Source of the DNA: Gammaproteobacteria bacterium
Lineage (GTDB): Bacteria; Pseudomonadota; Gammaproteobacteria; Steroidobacterales; Rariloculaceae
Assembly: GCA_022820625.1 (NCBI GenBank)
Contig: JAJEFE010000088.1
Coordinates: forward strand, 1-64,000
DNA: 64,000 nt
Direction of reading: 5' to 3'
The notes below the pieces were generated by a model. The model was not told the origin of the DNA. It did no database searches and saw only the letters and a list, made by a program, of their open reading frames with translations. Within the stretch, counting starts at the first letter, position 1, and each line of letters begins with the position of its first letter. Of this stretch, positions 59,176-64,000 are shown piece after piece. The position numbers were made by a program, and so were the translations under genes.

Positions 59176-60419
59176 TGACGTTCGTTCAGCCTGGCATCGG
59201 TCTGGCGGCGCTGATCGCCCTCGCCTGGTCCCTGAGCCAGGACCGGCGCGTATTTCCGTGGCGGCTCGTCACGGCCGGACTGGCGGTCCAGTTCCTGGCC
59301 GCAGTGATACTGATCCGGATGCCCGGCTCGCAGGTCGCGTTCGTCTGGATAAACAACGGCGTGCTCGCGCTGCAGCGGGCCACCGAGGCGGGAACGTCCC
59401 TGGTATTCGGCTTTCTCGGCGGCGCGCCGCTGCCGTACGAGGAGACCTATCCCGGTGCGACATTCGTGCTGGCGTTCCGGTCGCTTCCGCTGGTGCTGGT
59501 GATCAGCGCGCTCACCGCGTTGCTGTATCACTGGCGCGTGCTGCCCCCCATCGTGCGGGGGTTTGCCTGGGTCCTGTCCAGGGCGCTCCGGATCGGCGGC
59601 GCCGCCAGCTTCGCCACGGCGGCAAACCTGTTCGTGGGCATGGTCGAAGCGCCGCTGCTCGTCAAACCCTACCTGGAGCGCATGAGCCGGGCGGACCTTT
59701 TCGTCGTCATGACCGCGGGACTGGCGACAATCGCGGGCACAGTCTTCGTGCTTTATTCCACTCTGCTGCAGGACATTCTGCCCAATGCGGCCGGGCACCT
59801 GCTGACCGCATCGGTGCTCAGCGCGCCAGCCGCGGTCGTGGTGGCGCGCCTGATGATTCCCGCCGGGGCGAGCGCCGTGCGGGAACGCATCGAGCTCGAG
59901 CGCCGCTACAACAGCGCCATGGACGCCATCGCCGAGGGAACCATCGATGGCCTGCGGCTGCTGGCCTACATCATCGGCTTCGTGCTGGTGCTGGTGGCGC
60001 TGGTGGAACTTGCCAACATCGTATTCGGCCTCCTGCCGGACGTTGGCGGCGCGCCCCTCACGTTGCAGCGCATCCTCGGCTGGGTGCTGGCCCCGGTCGC
60101 CTGGCTCATCGGCGTCCCGTGGGGTGACGCGGCCAGCGCCGGGCAACTGCTCGGCAGCAAGATCGTCCTGACCGAGTTTGTCGCCTATCTGGAGATGAGC
60201 CAACTGGACCCGGGCGAACTCGGCGACCGCAGCCGCCTGATACTGGCCTACGCCCTGTGCGGGTTCGCCAACTTCGGCGGACTCGGCATCATGCTCGGCG
60301 GTCTTGGCGCGCTGGTTCCGTCACGGCGCAAGGATGTCCTCGAGCTCGGCATCAAGTCCCTGGTTGCCGGCAATATCGCCACGCTCATGACCGGCGCGGT
60401 GGCGGCGTTGGTCGCGTAG
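59175..60419 (+). CDS. Concentrative nucleoside transporter (CNT) family protein with altered binding site
   Basis: A 414-residue protein with the CNT fold: GVLALQRATEAGTSLVFGFLGG, AANLFVGMVEAPLLVKPYLERM, VLTEFVAYLEMSQ and LCGFANFGGLGIMLGGLGALVPSRR. CNT proteins import nucleosides with sodium or protons. The nucleobase-contacting GQTE of Vibrio CNT is GMVE here, and the serine after the FAN motif is Gly, so the substrate may differ from a standard nucleoside. The start is GTG at 59175. Confidence 0.8.
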   Translation: MTFVQPGIGLAALIALAWSLSQDRRVFPWRLVTAGLAVQFLAAVILIRMPGSQVAFVWINNGVLALQRATEAGTSLVFGFLGGAPLPYEETYPGATFVLAFRSLPLVLVISALTALLYHWRVLPPIVRGFAWVLSRALRIGGAASFATAANLFVGMVEAPLLVKPYLERMSRADLFVVMTAGLATIAGTVFVLYSTLLQDILPNAAGHLLTASVLSAPAAVVVARLMIPAGASAVRERIELERRYNSAMDAIAEGTIDGLRLLAYIIGFVLVLVALVELANIVFGLLPDVGGAPLTLQRILGWVLAPVAWLIGVPWGDAASAGQLLGSKIVLTEFVAYLEMSQLDPGELGDRSRLILAYALCGFANFGGLGIMLGGLGALVPSRRKDVLELGIKSLVAGNIATLMTGAVAALVA

Positions 60420-60575
60420 CGCATCTGGACGTGGCCGTTGCGCTGAACACAGCAGTCAAAAGGTGCGAGGCGGAAGCAAACGGCGGAGACGGGTGAACGC
60501 AACTCGGCGTGCCGAATCCACAGCAACCAACCGGACCAAGTCGCCGATACTTGACGGGCAGCTCCGCAGGAAAAA

Positions 60576-60602
60576 TAATACTACTTTGCCATAGTGGTAT
60601 TA
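60576..60602. promoter_or_regulatory. Operator candidate of the CopG/PIN pair
   Basis: TAATACTAC and GTGGTATTA form near-perfect 9-base arms (8 of 9) around TTTGCCATA, about 13 bases before the antitoxin ATG. Confidence 0.55.
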
Positions 60603-60614
60603 CATGGAAGCGCC

Positions 60615-60854
60615 ATGACAACGGTTTCGCTGAAATTGCCCGATCCTCTTGCCTTGCGGCTGGCCCAGACAGCCAAGCGCCGCAGCACGAGCAAATCCGC
60701 CGTGATCCGGGATGCGCTGGAGGTCTACTTGTCCGGGATTGAGACCCTTCCGCAAGGGTCGGCATTATCGCTCGCCTGCGATGTCCAGGGAATGTTGTCG
60801 GGTCCGGAAGATCTCTCGACCAACAAGAACTACCTGCAAAATTTCGGCCGTTGA
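60615..60854 (+). CDS. CopG-type ribbon-helix-helix antitoxin
   Basis: A 79-residue protein starting MTTVSLKLPDPLALRLAQTAKRRSTSKSAVIRDALEVYL, a clear ribbon-helix-helix (TVSLKLP strand and two helices). A tail (SLACDVQGMLSGPEDLSTNKNYL) should bind the toxin. GGAAG lies before the ATG at 60615. The stop overlaps the toxin start by four bases (TTGA). Confidence 0.85.
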   Translation: MTTVSLKLPDPLALRLAQTAKRRSTSKSAVIRDALEVYLSGIETLPQGSALSLACDVQGMLSGPEDLSTNKNYLQNFGR

Positions 60855-61273
60855 GCCTGATTCTCGACACGGGGCCTCTCGTGGCGTTGCTGAATCGCCG
60901 CGACAGACATCACGGCTGGGCATCGGAACAATGGTCGCATGCCGCCCCACCCTTCCTGACCTGCGAACCGGTCATCGCCGAGGCGTGCTTCCTGGTGCAG
61001 CCGTTCGCCGGCGCGCAGTCGGCCGTGCTCGGCCTGATAACGCGAGGGATTCTGGACCTGTCGTTTCAATTGGCCGATGAATTGAAGGCCGTCTCCCAGC
61101 TGCTGAACAAGTACCGGGACGTCCCGATATCCCTTGCCGATGGCTGCCTGGTGCGTATGGCCGAATTGCACGCCCACGGCGTGATTCTGACATTGGACAG
61201 CGACTTCAGCATCTATCGGAAGAACGGCCGCCAAGTCATTCCCACCATTACTCCCGGTCGCGAGACTCCATAA
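60851..61273 (+). CDS. PIN-domain toxin (VapC-like)
   Basis: A 140-residue PIN protein: SLILDTGPLVALLNRRDRHH, CEPVIAEACFLVQPF with the conserved Glu, and ISLADGCLVRMAELH and LTLDSDFSIYRKNG with later acidic residues. It starts with TTG at 60851, overlapping the antitoxin stop (TTGA). It is a predicted ribonuclease toxin of the CopG-linked PIN group. Confidence 0.85.
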   Translation: MSLILDTGPLVALLNRRDRHHGWASEQWSHAAPPFLTCEPVIAEACFLVQPFAGAQSAVLGLITRGILDLSFQLADELKAVSQLLNKYRDVPISLADGCLVRMAELHAHGVILTLDSDFSIYRKNGRQVIPTITPGRETP

Positions 61274-61444
61274 CCCCTGCCGCCCGCGCCATCGACTGCA
61301 GCCTGGTAAATGGAACCGGCAACGTCACCGTGATTGTAGGCCGGATCTGCGAGCGCACGCGGATCGATCAGCCGGTCCGACACCGTTTCCTGTGGATTCG
61401 GCCATGCGGTATTGCTATCGTCCGGCTTCACGCAGGTCGATTCG

Positions 61445-62530
61445 ATGCGAATGCAGTTTGAAGCAAGGGAGATTGGTGCGAGTTTGCTTTCGGCGATCCT
61501 CCTGTGCATGGCGGCACCGAACGGTTTCGCCCATCACGCGATTGTGGGAAATTTTGACCCTCAACAGGAGGTTTTCCTCGCCGACGCGGTGCTCACCGAG
61601 TTCAGGTTCGTCAATCCGCACGTCTACCTGTACCTGGACGTAACCGACGACGAGGGCGCCGTGACCCACTGGCGCTGCGAGATGGCGGCCGCCAGCCGGC
61701 TCCGGCGGCGCGGCTGGACGGCCGAGTCGCTGCTGCCGGGCCAGATCATGTCCATTGACGGTTCGCCGGCCTGGCGTGAAGAGAATGTCTGTCATGTCGG
61801 GATGATCATGCTTGAAGACGGTACGACGGTGGCCGAATACGATGGGCGTCCGACGGCGGAGGAGGTTTCGGGCGGCCTTGTTTCCGAGGATGCCGCGCGG
61901 TCTCGGCCGGCCCGGCTCCCCAACGGCCAGCCCAACCTTCGCGGACCGTGGGTCTCGACCCAGGCCTCCCTGAACCCGCCCGAGGTCGAACCGACTCCGG
62001 AGGGTGCCCGGCTCGCCGAAGGCCGCGTCCGGCACTTCGACAGCCCGGCGCTGCGTTGCGAGACGATCAACATCCTCTATGACTGGGCATTCGAGCGGGA
62101 GTCGAACGACATCTACCAGGACGAGGACCGGATCACCCTGCAGTATGGCTATGTGGATCTCGTCAGGACCATCCACCTGAACCGGTCTGAGCACCCGGGG
62201 GACATCGAACCGAGCGTCACCGGCCATTCCATCGGCTGGTGGGAGGACGATACGCTGGTGGTCGACACGATCGGGTTCGCACCGGGCGTGTTCGACCACC
62301 TGGATTGGCCGCGATTTCGCATGCACAGCGACCAGTGGCACGTCGTGGAACGCTTCCGGGTGAGCCGGGACGGGCGGACATTGACTCGCAACTATACCTT
62401 CGAAGATCCCCTGTACATGCAGGGAACGTATTCCGGCCAGGATACGCACTCGCTCACCAACGAACCCTACGTACCCTATGCCTGCGAAGACCTGGGCGGG
62501 CTGAACAACCTGCGACCCGAGGGAGAATAA
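61445..62530 (+). CDS. Exported DUF6152-type protein
   Basis: A 361-residue protein with a signal peptide (SLLSAILLCMAAPNGFAHH). The domain after it (HHAIVGNFDPQQEVFLADAVLTEFRFVNPHVYLYLDV) has the HHA.. FDP... F.NPH pattern of DUF6152, whose members lie in the periplasm and may bind metal through the His residues. A second part (GRPTAEEVSGGLVS, then LPNGQPNLRGPWVS and WWEDDTLVVDTIGF) looks like a repeated C-terminal module of these proteins. It precedes a sulfatase gene by four bases. The start at 61445 or 61451 is unsettled. Confidence 0.7.
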   Translation: MRMQFEAREIGASLLSAILLCMAAPNGFAHHAIVGNFDPQQEVFLADAVLTEFRFVNPHVYLYLDVTDDEGAVTHWRCEMAAASRLRRRGWTAESLLPGQIMSIDGSPAWREENVCHVGMIMLEDGTTVAEYDGRPTAEEVSGGLVSEDAARSRPARLPNGQPNLRGPWVSTQASLNPPEVEPTPEGARLAEGRVRHFDSPALRCETINILYDWAFERESNDIYQDEDRITLQYGYVDLVRTIHLNRSEHPGDIEPSVTGHSIGWWEDDTLVVDTIGFAPGVFDHLDWPRFRMHSDQWHVVERFRVSRDGRTLTRNYTFEDPLYMQGTYSGQDTHSLTNEPYVPYACEDLGGLNNLRPEGE

Positions 62531-62534
62531 GACC

Positions 62535-64000
62535 TTGACAGCCTTGATCCGCACAAAGAATGCACCATTGACCGCCCTTGCCCCCGCAGGAGCCTTCGCG
62601 GCGCCCCTGATGTTGATCCTGGGACTGGTATTCCTGGTTCCCGGGCCGACTCGTGCGCAGCAACCCAATATCCTGTTGATCATTGTCGATGATGTCGGAT
62701 TCTCCGACCTTGGCGCCTACGGGGGCGAAATTCGTACGCCCAACCTGGACCGGCTCGCCCGGACCGGAGTGCAACTGACGAACTTTCACTCCGCCGCCAC
62801 CTGCGGACCGACCCGGGCGATGCTCATGACGGGACTGCACCCGCATGAGGTCGGGCTGGGGAGCTTCGGCACCCGGCTCGCAGGCGCCCCCGAGTTGCAC
62901 GGCCTGCCGGGGTACCTCGGCCGCCTGGAAGAAAGCGTCACCATGGTCACGGAGTTGATCGACGCGGCCGGCTACGACACCTACATGGCCGGCAAGTGGC
63001 ACCTGGGCGGCGGCGCCAACGATCCCAGCGTGCGCGGCTTCGACCGCACCTTCGCGCTGATGGACGGAGGCGCCAGCCACTACGCCGATGCAACGGGCGT
63101 CTACCTCGGCATGGCCACCTACACGCAGGACGGAGAACGCGTCGAGGAACTGCCGCCGGATTTCTTCTCCAGCCGTTTCTACACCGACACCCTGATCGAG
63201 TACCTGCAATCCGGCCGCGACAGCGACAACCCGTTCTTCGCCTACCTGTCATTCACCGCGCCCCACTGGCCGCTGCACGCGCCCGACGAGTGGCTTGCGC
63301 GGACGCGGGGCCGATACGACGCCGGTTGGGACGAGATTCGAGCGCAGCGCCTGGCACGGCTCAGGGAACTCGGCCTGATATCGGCTGAACACACCCCGTT
63401 CCAATCCCCCTCGATCCCTTCCTGGGACGAACTGAGCGAGCTGGCGAAGCGAGTAGAAGCCAGGCGGATGGAAGTCTACGCCGCCATGGTCGAGAACCTG
63501 GACTACCACGTCGGCCGGGTTCTCGAACAACTGGAGACGATGGATGAACGAGACGAGACGGTCATCCTGTTCCTGTCGGATAACGGGCCCGAGGCCGAGG
63601 AACTGGTCGAAGGCGACCGGCTGTACTGGATTCCGGCAACGTTCGATAACCGCTACGAGAACATGGGGCGCCCCGGATCCCACATCATGCTGGGCCGGGG
63701 CTGGGCCCAGACCTCCGCCACGCCGCTGCGCATGTACAAGCGCTACACGACCGAAGGGGGCTTGCGGGTTCCCGCCTTTGTGCACCACGGCTCCTTCGCG
63801 AGGCAGGGCGAACGCAACGGGGAACTGATCACACCCATGGACCTGGCGCCGACGCTGCTGGACCTGGCCGGCATCGACCCCGCAGACCATCCCGTTGCAC
63901 GAGAAATGCGCGGACAGTCTCTGCTGCCGTACCTGGTCGGGGACAACCCGGAAGTTTTCGAAGGAGAGCGCCCTGTAGGCTGGGAAATGTACAGCCACCG
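62535..64000 (+). CDS. Secreted sulfatase, cut by the window end
   Basis: At least 488 codons, continuing past the right edge. A signal peptide (MLILGLVFLVPGPTRAQ) precedes the sulfatase domain: ILLIIVDDVGFSDLGAYGGEIRTPNLDRLARTG with metal Asp pair, TCGPTRAMLMTG with the CxPxR formylglycine motif, AGKWHLGGG, and FLSDNGPEAEE with the second metal site. It hydrolyses sulfate esters after Cys-to-formylglycine maturation. The apparent start is TTG at 62535 (LTALIRTK...), four bases after the DUF6152 gene stop, so the two form an operon. The 3' end is not visible. Confidence 0.9.
   Translation, partial: MTALIRTKNAPLTALAPAGAFAAPLMLILGLVFLVPGPTRAQQPNILLIIVDDVGFSDLGAYGGEIRTPNLDRLARTGVQLTNFHSAATCGPTRAMLMTGLHPHEVGLGSFGTRLAGAPELHGLPGYLGRLEESVTMVTELIDAAGYDTYMAGKWHLGGGANDPSVRGFDRTFALMDGGASHYADATGVYLGMATYTQDGERVEELPPDFFSSRFYTDTLIEYLQSGRDSDNPFFAYLSFTAPHWPLHAPDEWLARTRGRYDAGWDEIRAQRLARLRELGLISAEHTPFQSPSIPSWDELSELAKRVEARRMEVYAAMVENLDYHVGRVLEQLETMDERDETVILFLSDNGPEAEELVEGDRLYWIPATFDNRYENMGRPGSHIMLGRGWAQTSATPLRMYKRYTTEGGLRVPAFVHHGSFARQGERNGELITPMDLAPTLLDLAGIDPADHPVAREMRGQSLLPYLVGDNPEVFEGERPVGWEMYSH

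Noticed and set aside
57576-60203. An 875-codon minus-strand ORF opposite the Nramp-like and CNT-like genes
   Set aside because: Composition (many H, Q, R, D, G) and absence of any domain mark it as a shadow; the plus-strand genes have clear membrane motifs.
60420-60450. Partial similarity of GCATCTGGACGTGGCCGTTG to the TumA 3' end
   Set aside because: Only about 16 of 21 bases agree and the reading frame does not give the antitoxin residues, so it cannot be told from chance.
1-64000. tRNA, rRNA, CRISPR arrays, phage structural genes or intact insertion sequences
   Set aside because: I looked for tandem spacer-repeat arrays, clover-leaf sequences and transposase motifs and saw none convincing; a covariance-model search would be needed to exclude small RNAs.

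Overview
This window looks like chromosomal DNA from an aerobic, GC-rich Gram-negative proteobacterium, most probably a gammaproteobacterium. Two TonB-dependent receptors, an outer-membrane lipoprotein, Tat and Sec signal peptides, an Lrp regulator, a cytochrome P450, molybdenum hydroxylase and Frc-type genes support this. The species cannot be named from the sequence. No rRNA, tRNA, CRISPR array, intact insertion sequence or phage structural gene was seen.

Layout. 0-9.6 kb is a rearranged accessory region. It holds a protein strikingly like eukaryotic sterol C-24 methyltransferase and a truncated second copy of it at the left edge, several toxin-antitoxin genes, a membrane-anchored dCTP-deaminase-like protein, a NERD-nuclease/helicase, a DprA-like protein, and scars of local duplications and deletions. 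9.6-19.1 kb holds a secreted arylsulfotransferase-like protein, a TonB receptor under a TPP riboswitch, a RES/Xre-type toxin-antitoxin pair, an ECF sigma factor module, a Tat-exported protein of unknown role and an Lrp regulator. 19.4-26.7 kb is a nitrogen-compound catabolism cluster: TonB receptor, cytosine-permease-like transporter, hydantoinase/oxoprolinase, DUF917 protein, ornithine cyclodeaminase stub and arginase. 26.8-41.4 kb is mixed metabolism: SrkA kinase, amidohydrolase coupled to a VapBC pair, RidA plus nitroreductase, a lone molybdenum hydroxylase large subunit, a CitE-like lyase, an S9 peptidase, an esterase, a second VapBC-like pair and a P450.

41.5-46.6 kb is a tight three-gene operon: ThDP-dependent lyase/decarboxylase, formyl-CoA transferase (Frc-like) and ADP-forming acyl-CoA synthetase. 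It suggests oxalate or 2-hydroxyacyl-CoA breakdown with energy recovery. 46.9-64 kb holds an MFS/PlsC fusion, an M20 peptidase, glyoxalase-fold proteins, an adaptor/ABC-permease pair without an ATPase, Nramp-like and CNT-like transporters, a further antitoxin/PIN pair, a DUF6152-type protein and a sulfatase cut by the window end.

A recurring theme is gene debris. I recognise short in-frame stubs of at least ten genes (SMT, a TumA-like antitoxin, phd/vapC, a PRTase, dppA, ornithine cyclodeaminase, DUF1080, osmC, dinB, phnB-like). Most keep one native end and have lost the rest. This suggests that deletion, often after local duplication, has been a main force shaping the region. All family calls were made by reading the sequence without database searches.
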